A DNA stretch of 64,000 nucleotides, taken from the NCBI GenBank assembly GCA_015350385.1, contig WNKI01000005.1:993228-1057227 (forward strand). Reading direction: 5' to 3'. The number at the start of each line of letters is the position of its first letter. Positions within the stretch are counted from its first letter, which is position 1. This DNA comes from Aculops lycopersici. Its lineage: Eukaryota; Arthropoda; Arachnida; Trombidiformes; Eriophyidae. A program made the position numbers and the translations under genes. This document shows positions 35,451 to 50,024 of the stretch, in pieces. Under the pieces are notes generated by a model. It worked only from the letters and a program-made list of their open reading frames with translations. It did not search any database and was not told where the DNA came from.

Positions 35451-38400
35451 CATTCCCCAAGATGAACACACGGGTCCAACTATCACATATGCAAATATGG
35501 TGTGATTCCATTGATAAATTGTCAAGGTTTGACCCCAGGAGGTATGATAGGAGGATAAAAATGCATGTGGTCTCGTTACCGTGGTATGTATGAGTGTTCA
35601 CGAGATCCAAGAGGAAACTCTCATACAGAGCACGTGACCTATTCCTATTAAGAAGAATTTGAAAAACTATCACTTTAGGTCACATACACCACAAACTAGT
35701 CATCGCGTGATATTCAACACAATTGCAAATGCCGGTGGCATTAGTAGCTGTTATTGTTACTTGGGTCCGTCGGCGGTGGCCAAAATCAGACAGGTAAACT
35801 TGCTTCTTTTGCATAGTGCCAAGTTACCATGGAAGCCTGATATGCGACGGCCTTCCACAAAGCCGCAGCGACAACGAACCTCATGGAGCCTCAATTAATC
35901 TTTCCACCTACAGGGGTATATGATGTGCAATATTCAAAATTTAACGAGACAGGTGAAGTTGCTGGCTTCTGTATTGTATTTATGTTGGTAGTTGTCGTTT
36001 GACTTGCAAGTTGGTGAGAGAAATCGAGAAGTTGGCGCAGTGTACGTGCCATGAGCCACCTAGCGAGCGGGGAGATTAATATGTAACCAACGGTGGCCGC
36101 TAATGATATTGTTATTCTCTTTAGTTTGGCAGTATACGTCATTTGATTAACATTAGCAGCAAGGCCAATGCATGCACTACAACTTGTTTGGTGTTGGCTC
36201 AAATATCGAGGTGAGTTCAGTAATGATATTTGCAAACTGTCTGTCTTTGTGCCACTCGTAAACATAGAGGCTCAAGTCTCACTATGGCTTCAAACAGGAA
36301 CTGATCGTAACACTATGGCGTATCCTCTACGTTAGACACTGTAAACAAATTTCAATTCATTTGTGGTGGTTGTTGCTGTTATTGTTGCGGGTGTCCCTGT
36401 AGTTGGATTTTAGCGACCAAGAGAAGCCTTCGTGGTGCAGAAAAAGCTGGAGCTCTAATATGAATTAGGAATGAAGAACTAGAACTCACAGGTAAAGGCC
36501 GGCGCTTGTTACATCAAAATTGCGTAGCATGTTAGTGGTGCTCGGGAGCTGTTGTTAATATTATTATTGTTGATTTTTATTGCATATATTGTTGTTGTTG
36601 TTACTCTTGCAACCAAAACCACCATCAGCTAGAGTTTATAAAGCATCCATTGGCTTTTCTGTTTTGATGCTGCCGCTCGAGGCCCTTTTTCATTTGCGTT
36701 GCCATATCGTGTGACGCCATTGTGAGCTGATAACTAAATGTCACCTCAATCGCCTTCTTGGTGGAAGCTGAGCTAATTTTTGGAAAAATTCCATGTCTCC
36801 CAGTTGGAAGTCATCGCCGGATAGCTCGCCAAGCGAATCAGCTTCTTCAATTCAATGGGTGTCTAGCTAGACTCTAGTTTCCTCCTCTCATTCCCAACTT
36901 CCGGCGAGACGGTGCATCTCGCATGTCTCGCCTCCACTGTACTCTTCTTGGAAGCGGCCATGAAAGACTTATTTTTTTCCCATCACGATGGCGAAGTTAG
37001 TTGGCTCGTCGAATGCAACTTTCTTTTGCGATTGCTGAGCCACTGGCAAAACCACCAGCTCATTGGCTCCCGTCATCGTCACCGTCGACCTCATCGTCTA
37101 CTGGCTTCGCTTAACCGAATGGGCCTATAGGTGGTCGCCGAACAACCAACTGAGCTGTTGTTGTTGAATGTGAACAAACCGTAACCTGGATGCAGGTGTC
37201 TGAGTAGAGAAACGTTCCAGGAGGGCGGCATCGTCTATTCATGAAATGGAATGGAAATCCAGCCGCTCGGTTGAAATTTTGGCTAGATCCAGTTAGCAAG
37301 ATAAGTTGAGTTGCCTGGGCGACATTCAATCAAATCAATCAGCGCGAAATCCCCCCTCTTGGTCGTCAATGATGCAAAAAATCGTCTTTGCAAAAGACCA
37401 GCACTATTACTTTTATCAAGCTGCGCACCGTGCGACGGAAACGCCGGCAACCTGTACATTTCTTAGTCTGGTTTAGGAGGGAGAAGGGGAGAGAGGAGAA
37501 AAACTATTCGAGTCCCTTGCTAGCTGCCGCTTGGCACGAGTAACAGTGTCAGGTGTCGCCGGCACAACATCTACATTGAATTTGGGAGTTGAATCTAATT
37601 TCCACTCGGCACACCTATCACCTGTCTCTAATAACTTGCTCAAATTTCAGTGAAAATCTAGTCTCTCTGGTCGCCCTTTGCGCTCTGACCGGTCGGCTTT
37701 CCTCAATCTGGTGTTCAAATAGCCCCTTAATTGCAAGCCGATCAATCATCCGACTGATGGTTACCAGTTGAGAGTTGAATGTTGATCAACAAGTGCGCTT
37801 CAATCCCTAATGTGTGTTTAGAGTGCCATTTAGAGAAGTGAAAAGTTGCACAAATGTCCTAGTGGGTCTTTCAAATTACGAGAGCCCTCCTGATTTGATA
37901 CCAAGAGGGCCGCTTGGGGCGCTGCAAAGATGGAATCCCTTTTCTCGACACAGATCTCTCATGTGAAAACTTCGATTCGATTAGCTTCGCTAATTGATTG
38001 GCTCAATAGCAAAAATGCAGAGGGTTCAAGTTTTTCTCATTAATATCACCTGGGCAACAGAAAAAAACACGGAACTCTGAATTTCCCACGAATTTTAAGC
38101 GAGAAATTCGATTCCACTTCGCTGATCTTTATTCAATTGCAGGCCAACAAGGTGAACAGCGCGATCAAGTGCCGAGCAGCTGTAGCTTGCCAGAGCCTCA
38201 ACTCGAAGGGGCCAACGACATGAGCGGCGTTAGCGGCCACACTGCTGCCGCTGCTGATGTTGTTGCTGTCTGGGCGGCGGTCAAAATTTACCGCTGCTCA
38301 CACATGCCGCTGCTCAATTGAGCTCAGTTGTCGCCTAGACGCTTTGCGTTGCGCGTCACTTGAGCCGCTTGTTAGATAACAAGGCTACCGTCATTGCTGC

Positions 38401-38784
38401 TGCTGCTGCTACCTTTGGCTTGTCTGGTGGACTTCAAAATTGGCCGCCGTCGTTATTGCTCTCGCCATTGCTAGCGCCACCATTGCCGTCGACGGGTGAA
38501 GCGCGCAGATTATATTCAATTAGAGGGACGAGCAGTTTGAGCAGCGGGCTTGGAGCACCAGCGAGAGTCTCGCGTTCCTTGTTCCTATCTCCACTCCAAC
38601 AAAACAAAACGAAAGAGAACGAATTGAACGAAACTAAACGAAGAGTGAACTAAATGTCAGGAGCATGAGCTCCAACTGAAGGGTTGAATTTGATTCATTC
38701 TTTGGAGAAAAAAGGGAAAACTTTGCTCCGTTGAAAGAGGTATAGAGTCAGCGGCTAGCTCGAAGTTTGTCAGCAAGAGGAAGA

Positions 38785-38786
38785 GC

Positions 38787-38821
<35 letters not shown>
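38785..38821. repeat. (GA)n-(GACA)n microsatellite
   Basis: A GA run followed by GACAGACAGACAGAC. Confidence 0.95.
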
Positions 38822-39663
38822 GGAAAAACAAACACAAATGCTCACACAATCAGCGCTCGCGGGTGACCTAGCGACAAGTCCACTTGAGTAACTCGTGTTT
38901 TCCTGAGGTCATCTCTCTCTTTCTCACTGTCTCTCATGTATTGTCATTGTTTTTACTGTCGTCGTCGCTGCTGCGACAGCTAATGGTTGTCCTACTATTT
39001 AAAGGATCCACTAACTGCATTGTTGTCGCTTGCCCTCTGAATTTTTTCCCTATCTTCTGAATATATAAACACACAAAGTGGGCTAGTTTCAGCCATTGAA
39101 CTTTTCGCAGACTTGAAATTGGGAGTCGACAATTTTCGCAGCCAGCGATCAGGGAAATTTGCCCGCTGCTCAAAGGCCTCGAGGGCCAAGGAGAAACTTG
39201 ATACTCGCTTTGGGCGGCGGTGACAGCGGCTACCGCTGCAGTTATGGCTGGAAAAAGCGCGAGCTGATTACATGAATGGACTGGCAGCAGCAGCTTGTTG
39301 TTGTTGTTGTTGTTGTCGACGCTGCAGCTGCTCCCGTCCAAACTTGAGCTCGAAGGGTTGGGATTAAAATTTGGGCGACAAGCGGGGGTTTGCATGATAC
39401 AAAATCTCAAGTTCCTATGCGCGTCTCTAATGCCCTCCTTTTCTCACACATCTATCGTTCATCGCGAGCCAACTAGCTCACTTGTGAGCTGGCAAACTAA
39501 ACTGGGCCAACATTATACAAAGTTGCACGAGTTGGCGATTGTGTGCCATTGTGCTGATCCATTAGCCATTCAAGTCATCATCTGCAGCGCCGGTGGCAGC
39601 AGCAGCCGTTTTGCTCGGAGGCAAATCTCACTCACCGAGGTCAGGCCAGTTTGAATTCCTGGG

Positions 39664-39664
<1 letters not shown>

Positions 39665-39699
<35 letters not shown>
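39665..39699. repeat. (GA)n microsatellite
   Basis: About 17 uninterrupted GA dinucleotides. Confidence 0.97.
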
Positions 39700-39701
<2 letters not shown>

Positions 39702-40139
39702 GAGTGTTCGGGCCAACTTTCAGTGGGCAAAGAGCAAGGGAAGGAAGGAAAATGTCCCATATGGTTTGCGACACGCAGAGTGACCTCGAAAGTTTGCCAG
39801 ATTTTTGCTCAGCGGCATCAAACTTTGTAGACTCCGCTAATGCGAGGCGGGAACATGGGGGGAATGGCCTCCGTAGTGGCAGTAGCGTAAAAGTAGCGGC
39901 AGCATCAACAACAACAACAACAACCTGTCAGCACTAGAGCCGAAAATGGCTCATTGAAAGTGGCAACTATTTTCTCATTGGAAAATCAGAGTTTCCAGCT
40001 AGACGACTACGATGGTTGCTGCGACGCTAGCGTCGTCTGAGAAATGAGTCGACGGTTTGCCAAGTGCAACTGCACAGGAAGTCGTGGCTGTCGTTCTCCT
40101 CGATGTCGCCGTGACCATCGAGTTCTCGTGGTAGCAGGA

Positions 40140-40140
40140 A

Positions 40141-40167
<27 letters not shown>
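40140..40167. repeat. (CT)n microsatellite
   Basis: About 14 uninterrupted CT dinucleotides. Confidence 0.97.
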
Positions 40168-40172
<5 letters not shown>

Positions 40173-43100
40173 ACTTGATGACACTTCATCTTTGTGAGCG
40201 CCAAGATTGCACCGCTAAGACCAAGTTGCAAAGTCGGAGCTGTCGAGAGCTCGGGACGTTTGACAAGACATCCTCACTCATCTCTGTCGCAGCCAGCGAC
40301 TCGAGAATAGCGAGCAACGAGTTCAACGTTGGTGCACCAAGTTTTGTGGTTAAATTATATCCTGACGTCGCAACGGCAGCTCGCCCTCTTTCCTCCGACC
40401 CCCAAACTGAGAGTCGAGGGCGCGGGAGTTGGTGATGGAGATGCGAGCGGCAACGTTGCTTGATGGCCCGCCTCCACTTATGCGCCCGAAGCTCATCTCT
40501 TCGTCGACTCGGTGGTTGTGGTTGCAGCGGCGGCGTCTTCGTAGTGATCGCCTCGAACTCTCCGCTTTATCTTGCCTCTTCTATTCCGTTCCGTTCCATC
40601 CATGCAATAGATAGATTCAGATAGATGGGCACCGAGGGGACAATTTTAGAATCGCTCTTGAAGTTTGCGCTTGCTTCCACTTTGGCGGCGGCCACCAACA
40701 ATGGGGCCGCCGTCGGCGCTAGTCGTTTGTGTCGTCTGTATTAGTAGGATGGTAGTAGATTTGGTGGTTGTGGTTGCGGTTGCGGTTGCTGCTGCTGCCA
40801 CCGCAACTACAACCACACCACCGACTGAGACTGCGATAGCGATAATAGCGGAAGTGCCTGCGTTACTCGAGTTCCACTTCGGGCCTCGCCGCGGTTGGTC
40901 CACGGGAAGAGCGTGGCTGGCGAGCGCAAGATGGAGGTTCCAAGCAATCCGCTTGCTCGTCCGCCTCCTTGAGTCGCGCTGCGCGAGAGGGATTTCGCCG
41001 GCGGCCCAAAAGTGACGTGAATAAGCGAGGACCGCCAGCCAGTTAGTGGCGCCAGAATGGCAACTGCTCGCTCTAGTCGTTGGTTCAGCTGGAAAGAGTT
41101 GGGTTCGGTTTGCTCTCGACGAGACGAGACGAAGCAGCATAATGCAGACAGGAAGCGGCTAGCGAAACCGAAATTGTCCCCCTTGCCAATCTTATTTGCA
41201 TGTAACAGAGACGGCAATCCGCTCGTTGGTCCTGCTAGCGGGTTACTTTTGCTTCCAGGCAGCACAGTGATGCGACTGGTCTTTGTAACGTAAACTCTAC
41301 TTGTCGGTTAAGTTGTTGTCGTTGTTGCTGCTGTCTAATCTCGAACAGCTGTTGTTGTGTCTGTCCAACTTTCGTTTGGTCTGCTCCCCTTAGCGCGAGT
41401 TTCTAGTTTAACTTAGTTGCTGTGGCTTGCTAAAAGTTTGTAGACGCTTCGGAGCAAGAGTCTCGAGTTATTTGGCAAGCTAGCTGGCTTGCCGCTAGCT
41501 TGGAAACGAGAGCAGCCGAATTGATAGCCGCCCGCTTAGCTCATCCCATCGCTCACGTCATCCCTTCTACTGGCTCCATCACCTTGGTTGACTCGTCCGC
41601 TTTCCCTTCATTCTGTCCACCCGAAACAACAGCAACAGCAACCACTACAACAATTCACTGTTTGTTGAGAACCAATGGGGTGACATGCTTTGCTCTGCTT
41701 GCTCTCGGCTCGACAGCTTAACAATGTGAAAGCTGCCATGCCAAGTTACAATGCTAAATTGCGCTCGCAATTGCACTGTAGTTTTGCACTGGAACGAGAC
41801 TGCAGTTCCATCGCTATGCGCCACGAAACTGCTACCAAAAAACAGAGTAGCGGATCAATCGGCAGGCGTTGCAACAAGATTGGGCGCACAATGACACAGG
41901 CAATCGACACTTATGCTACAACTAGATACCAATCGGTTGAGTGGGAGAAACAACACGACGAGTAATGTGAGAAAAAGTTAAGTGGCTGGCATCCAAAGTT
42001 GACCTTGAGGGTTAGAGCGTGATGATGTTGGCCCCTGAACGCCGAGGCGAGTGCGTAATGGGCTCATAAATGATAATGATGGCACACAAGTGGTTGTGTG
42101 TATTTATATAAGCGCACAAGAAAATCAGATGGATAGACGCGCAGCTAGTTTGTGCATTGGATTCGTTTTCTATCATAGTGTGCAAATAAAAGCCGCAAAT
42201 GCGTGTGCTTCTATGGTACTAGCCACCGCAGAAATTGCGGTGGCTAACAGGCTGAGTTGCAAAAGTGGGGCCACAAGCGAGGGGATGGGGGGGGGAAGCG
42301 TTAACAAAGCGCCAGGCAACGAGAGCCCAGTAATGTTGAGACAGAAGGAGAGAGAAAGATAGAGTAATAATGGCGGGAGCAGCAACATGAATGAGATTTA
42401 GTGTGCTAGCTACACTAACATATACTAGATTTTGCCAGTGATTTACATTCACAACTGGTAGTCCCATCTCCATCTAGTCGCCGCTAGCTGCTCTCTCGCC
42501 AAGCTAACACTTGATGAGACGGCGGGCCTCCGCTCGCTTGGTGAACTGTACTTCGTTTTTCCTGTGTCGATTGGTGGCAATGTGCACCGAAGTCGCCACA
42601 TACACACGGAAACACAATAAAGACAACCGCCGCTACACAAAATTACCGTCATTTCTCTTTCTCCGTGGCGGAAACGAAAGCAAACTACATAGCCCTTGCG
42701 TTGGGATGATGGGAACAGGAGCAGCGTGACCATGGCAAAGGCGCTTGCGTCGGTCAGCTCCTGGGATTGGCAATGCAAGCTTCTGGTGTTGCTACTGCTG
42801 CGGCTGCTGCTGCTATGGTTTTTATCTATCTGCCATTGGGAAGAGAGGGATCGCCGTTATTCTGGTGTGCATCATCTATTTTGGTGGTGGTGGTTGGCAG
42901 AAGGAAGCAGCATGAGAGTGAGAGTTTGCATATGGCGATGTATTCGTTTGCAATTTGCCTCTACCCACCAACTTCCGGTGAGCTTTCATTTGCCTGCTCG
43001 AATCTCCTGGAGGCTAGCGGATGGGATTCTCCCAGTTCTCGCGGCCAAAGCTGGCTTTGGCTTGAAAATAGAGACGGCAACGGCAAAGGTTGGGGCCAAT

Positions 43101-43317
43101 TCGGCCACTTGATGATTAGATTAGCTGATGAGCTACTCGTCGTGGTCGGTGCCGTCCCATAGAAGCAACTCGTCACGGCAAAATAGACGAGAGATCAATA
43201 GCCAGGTCGGCCACTTGAAACCGTGGCGCCGGCTAGCTCGCCAGCGGTCTTGCCAGGCCAGCGCGACCAAAGCACGCACTCGTGGTGGCGCGCATACATG
43301 CACACTTGTTTGCTTGA

Positions 43318-43318
<1 letters not shown>

Positions 43319-43342
<24 letters not shown>
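43319..43342. repeat. (CA)n microsatellite
   Basis: A run of about 12 CA dinucleotides, then AAACACACA. Confidence 0.95.
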
Positions 43343-43349
<7 letters not shown>

Positions 43350-45504
43350 AAGTGGTCGGCCCAATTGCAATGTCATTGTGGGACCGCCTCGCTCCATCTA
43401 GATTTGGACCCTCAGAGCAACCAACTCGGTGTTGGTTGTGGTGGTGGTGAAACTCAGGAGATCAATTTCGTCTCTAGTCCTCTTTTTTCGTTCTTGTGAC
43501 CACAACACAAAAGGCAGCGCAACTTACACATAGAGTGACCGACAAACTTCGCAGTCGCGCCAACAAATAGAGTCAACAATAACAGCGACCACGACGAGGA
43601 AGACGACAAGAGGATAAGTTTCCGTGTCGCAAACGAGACAGTTAGTCTCTGCGGCTTGCTAAAGTGGGAGAGGCAAACAAGTCGCCGCCAGAGCCATAAT
43701 AACAACATAAGCAGCAGCAGCAGCTACGCTTGGTGACGTTGGCAACTCAATTTGTCGACGCGCTAGTCGTTGGCATCGTCATCCTCTTCGTCCGCAAACT
43801 TGAATGTCAGCTCCATTACAGTTACCAGCGAGCCGCCGGCTAGCCAATTGACCGCTCGTTTTGAGGTCGTCACGATGCACACCTGTGTTTACCTACTTCC
43901 AACTGGACGACTCACCTGGCGCAGCTGGCCACCTGGCAAGCTTGCAGTTCAGCTAGTCGGGACCCGCGAGCTACTTGCTGTTGGTTGTTGAAGTTTAAAA
44001 TTAAATAATCCGACCGTGCACCTTGAGTTTGGAAATAAATTGGTTGCCTGCGACGTTGGGAGGGCTCATGCAACGCCACTGTAGAATACCACCCTACCCA
44101 ATGAAGTATTACTCCATTGGGCAGAGTGAGTGAACTGAGAAAGCGGATGGATATTTGGAGTCCGCTCCCTACTATCTACTCGGCATTAGCCAACTTTGAG
44201 CAACCGAGGAGGCGGACGGCCGGCCAGTATAATGGCATTAATATACCAACCGAACCGATTGGTTTCACCGGCGTGGGTGGTGTTGCCTTTATCCAATTCC
44301 TTTGGCGCGCCACAAGCCACTGGCCACCGGAAGGCGTAGAGCAACCAATGAGTTCTTATAGGAATAGTCGGCTGGTTTCCGGTTAGTTGGCTGGCCAAAA
44401 CAGGAAGCCAACAATCGAAGTCCCTAAGCTTGACTCGATTGCTCACACCTTGAGTCGGATCTCAAGGCAAAACGACAACGACGTTGACAACAACAAGGAG
44501 CGACGACAACGACCACCACCACCACTACGCCTAAGGGAGGCACACTGAAAACCATCACGTCTACACATAGAAACCCTTAGCCTCCACTCAGACCACTGGC
44601 AAGTCCAATTGTCTCCGCAAAGCTGCCCGCTCATTGATGATCCCCCGGCGCTCGGTTCCTACCTCTTCACGTGGCCTGCAACTCTATCTACATTGCTGCG
44701 CGCGAAACGTCGAGAGCAGCGTTAAGTACTCTCAGTGTATTGGCTTAATGGAGAGTTGCGCTCGGATGATAGTTCAATTGCATTGAACTGTCCATTAGAT
44801 TTCCTACAGACCCGGCTACCTTTGCTACTACCGCTCCCACAACTGACACAACGACACAACAACGGAACCAACCACCTGCTCGCACTTCCGAGTAAAAGTT
44901 CACACGACTAGTGAGCAAGCGACTAGCGCTTGCAACTTGCAGGCAAGAGACAGGAACTTATCGGCAGCTCGCACTTCTATTTGTCCACCGACTCGACCAT
45001 CAGTGGAACCAATTGACTGCCGATGCCAATTGAACACGACGACTTCCACCGCAACCACCACCAACTTTGCCACCGCTAGCTAACGATCGAAATGTATAAA
45101 CCAATGGATCGAGGGGACTCACAGCGGCCACCAGTGGAGGAAGCTCGAGCGATAGACTTGGTGGTTTGATTGAGCTTGAATTTGGCGCGCAAAGCTCAGG
45201 CTAGGACGAGAGAGTTGGAGAGTGAGATAGAAAGAGAGAGAGAGACGGCTAAGTCTCTCTCGTCATTGCGTAATGCGAAATTAAGCGGCCCGTGGCGAGC
45301 TGGTGCATAAGCCTCGCCGACACGGAGGCAAGATTTAGTCGTGGTATTTGTTGTTGCTGATGTTGTTGTTTAGTTTTGCTGAAGCTTAGTTGTCGTGCCA
45401 CTATGGGCTTCGCTTTGCGTTGCGACTCGCAACCCGTGAGACAAACGAGCAAAACTAAGTTTCAGTTAGATTCCATTGCCTTTGAGTTGCCGAGAGCCCA
45501 AGCC

Positions 45505-45522
45505 ATCGATCGATCGATCGAT
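45505..45522. repeat. (ATCG)n self-complementary tetramer run
   Basis: Four CGAT units; because ATCG is its own reverse complement in register, the run is also palindromic. Confidence 0.85.
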
Positions 45523-48500
45523 CCATTGCTCGATCATTCCATCCGCCGATCACTCGCTTGCTCGCTCGCTTGCCTACTTGCTCATCCAGCCACAGCTTGT
45601 CTATGGGAGGCACCTAGCGGACTAAACCGACGAGCAACTGGGACCGCCCGTGCGGTTTATTGCCGACCAATCGAGTCAATTGGTCTCTTTGGCTGGAAGG
45701 CTTGTTTTGTGGTTTCGCTCGCCTCTATTCGTTCGCGGGAGCCGCCCCCGACGATGGCGAGCCTCAAACTGTTGGTATATAAATGCCTTTTTCCCGAACT
45801 TCCTGCCCCTAAGTTCGGGTAGGCGTGGCCCCTTGTCCCGCGCCCGCGCTCTCTATCTCAAAAGTGTGTGACTGTGCTTCCACTTGGGAGGCGCCGCGAG
45901 TTGCTAGGTGTCCAACGTCCGCTTGCAACGCATTCTTTGCAGACAAACGGTTCACGCGAAAAAAACGGCGCTAGGCGCGATACGAACCCAATTATATTGC
46001 GAGCTCAAGGGTCCAGATAAAAGAGGCCTTCTGGAGCCAAACTCATCGCTGGAATCTCCGTTTTAGTTCTCCTCGTCGTCGCCCCAATAGAGGTTGCAAG
46101 CTGCTAGCATTTACACCAAAACTAGCGGCCGCTAATTTTGCTGCCTTCAACTCGATGGATGGGTGCAAGTTGGACATAGAGTTCAACGGCTGAAACTTGT
46201 AAAAGATCCACTAGCTGGCCGGCCGTTGATTGATCGGTTACTCAGACGGACGCCATCGTACCTCTTTCCTCGACACTCAGTTTGGGGGTACCTCTATTTG
46301 GCCTGAACTAGACTGAGAGTAAAGTGTGCTATGCTTCAGTTTGGTCTAGTCCGTGGCCACCATTGAGCTCGATCTAACTAGCGGAAGAGACAGGTGAGTC
46401 CACTGCTCACTGGCCAAACTAGACAGCCGTCGCCGTTGTCGATTGCATGCTCGCATAAGTTTATTTTGCCCTTTCCCTTCTCTTACCTTCTCCTCTACTT
46501 CGTTCCAAAAGAGAGAAGGGCACAGGCAAACGTTCGAGGGATTGGCGTCTAGCAGGTTGTTTCTGGTTGGATTACTATTGCACTTCTCCCTGGCATCTTT
46601 TTGCCATGGTACTTCCATCGCTGAGGGGCCAGTGGCAAGAGCAGCGCCAATGGCGGCCGTTGATGCCTAAAATCTAGCAAGCCCAGTGAAGAGAGTTTGC
46701 TGGTTGCATCGGAAGCGGAGTAGTCCGGGCAAATGGCAAATGGTTGAGCTACGTGGCGCCATAGCCACTGGCTTGCCTGCTTTTGACTTTATCCCGGCGA
46801 CTCAAAAGGTCGACTGGTTGGCTGGAAGGGCTGGAGTTGATCGGGTGAATTGCTTGAATCGGGGGCTCATCGAATCTCGCGCTTGGTGGTTGCTGTTGTT
46901 GCTCCTACCTTACTGACTGGTCGCTTAGCGGACACGCTAGTGCAGTAACCTTGAAGCGCTCAACTCCAGCCACAACCTTCGCTTCTTTTTTTTGGCAAAA
47001 CCGATACAAAGCTTAACCAGCCAGAGGGTGACGTCAACCAAAGTCACCGGCACCAATCTGCGTGGCGGTTGTGCACCTGCTGTGGTTGTTTTCAACTTCC
47101 GGCGATGGATTGGCCGGCGCTCGTTGAAGGTGGTGGGGGGTTGTGTTGAATTTGGTTTAGTTTGTAAGCTGCGCTACGCCGAATGACTAAAGCGGCGGCG
47201 GCGGCTCGAGTAGTTTTTCCAAATTGGTTTACTCGCCGCCAAATCCAAATAGTGAGGCTGGGGCCAACTGATGCCACTGCCTGCCGGCTTACCAACCCAT
47301 CCACCTATTCCATTCACTTTGCGAAAAAGTGAGGCCCCGCCAGCATTTGGCTCCACTCGACTTGACTCGGCCCAAATGGGAGTCATCCAACTACAACTAG
47401 CTAGCTTCAATGCCTCACTGGGCTCAGCTGCCGCCGGTCTAGTCTGGACGGGTTTGGCTCGGATTGGTCTGCGTCAGTCGAGTCAGCAGCTCAGAGCTGC
47501 CAGCCGAAGCGAAAGCACAAGCACAAGCAAAAGTGGAAGCTGAAGTTGAAGTTGAGGTCCTAGTAAACGCGGCCGCCAGCCTCAAGTTTGCCTCTCTTCC
47601 AGAGTGACTTTGACTCCACTGCGAACGTCAAAGTTGCCGCTATCTAACTTGAGTCGCCACCGTCGTCTCTCGTTACTTCAACTCCAACTAGCCAACTGGG
47701 CGCTCGTCCGCTGACAAGCTAGCCAGCTAGGCGCTTGTCCAGCGCTCAAGCCAAGAGCTGGCTGAGCGCAAATGTTTGCTGGCCGAGCGGATTAATCTGA
47801 TCCATTGTGACTCGAGCTTGCCAACAACAAACCGAAAGCAACCCGAGTGCTGGCTGGCTGGCTGGCTGGCAGGCAGGCGGTGGCAGTGATAGTGGTGGTA
47901 GTGGCGGCGGTGGCACCAGTGACTACAACCAATGGACGCGATGCTATCGCTGCTTCCGCTTTAATAGCTTGGCGTAGGAGTTGGAGTTGGAATCGGAAAT
48001 CTTTGTTGTTCTTGTTGCTGCTGTCGCTACGTTGTCTGCGTCTTTGTTTAGTTGAGGCCAATGGAGGGAAGGGAGAAATTTGAGGCTCAAGCTCACGGCC
48101 AAACTGTGGGTTTGTAAATTCGGCGACAAACAAGCGGCGACCTAAGAGACGATTGCGTTTTTGGCCAACTTAGCGAGCAGTAAACTGTGCGAAAAGTTGA
48201 CTGACGAAAAGCAACGGAGCGACCATAGAGACGAAGAGACACAGAGCAGCTGACTCAGGTGAAACTGGATAAATAGACAGAGGAAACCGTGGAAGTTAGT
48301 GGGAGAGAGTTAACCTTATTATCGCCTCGCTTGGCTTTTGTGGTGCAAAAGTGGCGCCGGCAAGTGGAGCTTGAGGGGCGTGCCAAGCGGAAGTTGGGGG
48401 CGCGTTCTTGCGCTAGAGCTTACGTTAAAACAATCGGCAACAACGAATTGGCTGGCTCGTCGGTAGTGTCTCTAGTTGCCAAGTGAACGAGTTGGCGAGA

Positions 48501-48830
48501 GTGTGAATGCGAATGAGTGATCTTTTCACTTTTAGTTCCAGTTCTAGTTGTTAACGTAGCGTCCTATTGCTGCCTTACTCCAACTCGCTAGCTTCGTCGC
48601 CATCAACAATCGGGTAGAGGTTTTCTCGCGTTTGACGCGGCGTCTCGCGCGTATGGGCATTCGATTGCAAGCTAGCCAGTTTTCTGCCAGTTTGCCAGCC
48701 AACTAGCTAGCTTGCCAGATAGAAGGTCCACGGGCGCGAGACGTCAGTTATGGCGACGAGTGTGCGAGTGTGAAGTCTGTGCAGTCGCTTTGCTCAGGGA
48801 TGCCAACATTCTTCCCCTCGCCCGTTGCTT

Positions 48831-48905
48831 TCTCATTCTCATTCTCACTCTCATTCTTATTCTCATTCTCATTCTTACTCCTATTTCCACTCTCATTCTC
48901 CTTGC
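48831..48905. repeat. Imperfect (CTCATT)n hexamer array
   Basis: About twelve units varying as CTCATT, CTTATT and CTCACT. Its plus-strand translation is a false hydrophobic repeat peptide. Confidence 0.9.
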
Positions 48906-49972
48906 TATCGTTGTCATTTTGGAATCGCCACTGGCTCGCCAGTGAGCAAGCTAGTCGGCCGGCCGATCGGCTGGCGACAAAAGACTAACTAGCGAGCGGC
49001 AGACAGTCTAGCTGTCGCTGTCACATTCATTCACATTCGAGCGAAAGCAAGAGTGTGGCAATACCACAACCACCGCCGCCGCCACCACCACAACCGCCAC
49101 TGGCGACGATTCTTGCAAATGCAATCTAGCAACAGCAATTGCAACATGGAGAAACCGAACGCGTTAATGCATAGACTATGCGCCCCTCTGGCTTCATCCG
49201 AATCAGCAGCTGCTCGTCTGCTCGCTCCCTCAGTGGCTCGCCCCTCCAATGAGGCAGCCCGAGCTGGCCAGTTAAAGGGCGGTGCATTTCCCCCTAGTCC
49301 GACGGTGAAAGATTGGAACTAGCTTCGCACGAGGCGCTGGCAAGCTAGCTTGCCGTTTTCTATGCGCGCAGAGGTGCGCACCCGCTGAGGCCAATGGAGA
49401 AAGGGAAACGCTCTAGATGGGGCGTCGAATGCAACTTCAACGACGACGACGCGCACTCAGAATTTTCCCATGTTTGTGTGCGTATGTGTTTGTGTGTGTA
49501 TTTGAGTCGCTGGCCGTCCGCTCGCTCGCCTCCAGCTGACGCCTCAGTTTGCATTTGCGCGAGCTGCGAGTTGCGACGGCGGCAGTCACTCAGTCGAGGG
49601 GACGAAGGAGTCTAGTAGCTTGTATAGTATTTATACACACTCAAATTTCTAATCACCTACTATGTATCGAGATTCTTAGATTATCAATTAGATCAGATCG
49701 AATCAAAGGAAGTTGGGCACTTTTCAGGGCCAATATATACGGCTGCAAGTAGGAAAGGGTTGTTGCTGATGCTATCGTTGCTGTGATAGTAGTGGCGGCG
49801 GCGGCTACTGTGTGTCAGCGACCATTCGCATTCATAAGCATAGAGGCGAGAGCTGAAAGCAGAGAGAGAGAGAGTTCCTCTGTGCGGTGTGTTGTGTTAT
49901 GAAAGTGCCGCTCCTGTTGTTGCTGTTGTGCGAACGAGCGAGCGAGCGAACGAACGCCAAAAGAGAGAAATT

Positions 49973-50024
49973 GTAGTAGTAGTAGCAGTAGTTGTTGTTG
50001 TTGTTGTTGTTGTCGTTGCTGCTA
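49973..50024. repeat. (GTA)n-(GTT)n triplet run
   Basis: GTAGTAGTAGCAGTAG followed by about eight GTT units. Confidence 0.9.

Noticed and set aside
40646..41265. Opposing open frames of 116-164 residues
   Set aside because: GC-rich, triplet-repeat-derived Ala/Thr/Val content, and equally long frames on both strands; no domain recognised.
41690..41965. ATG-started 91-residue frame
   Set aside because: No recognisable domain or signal, no splice or conservation support; length is within chance for this composition.
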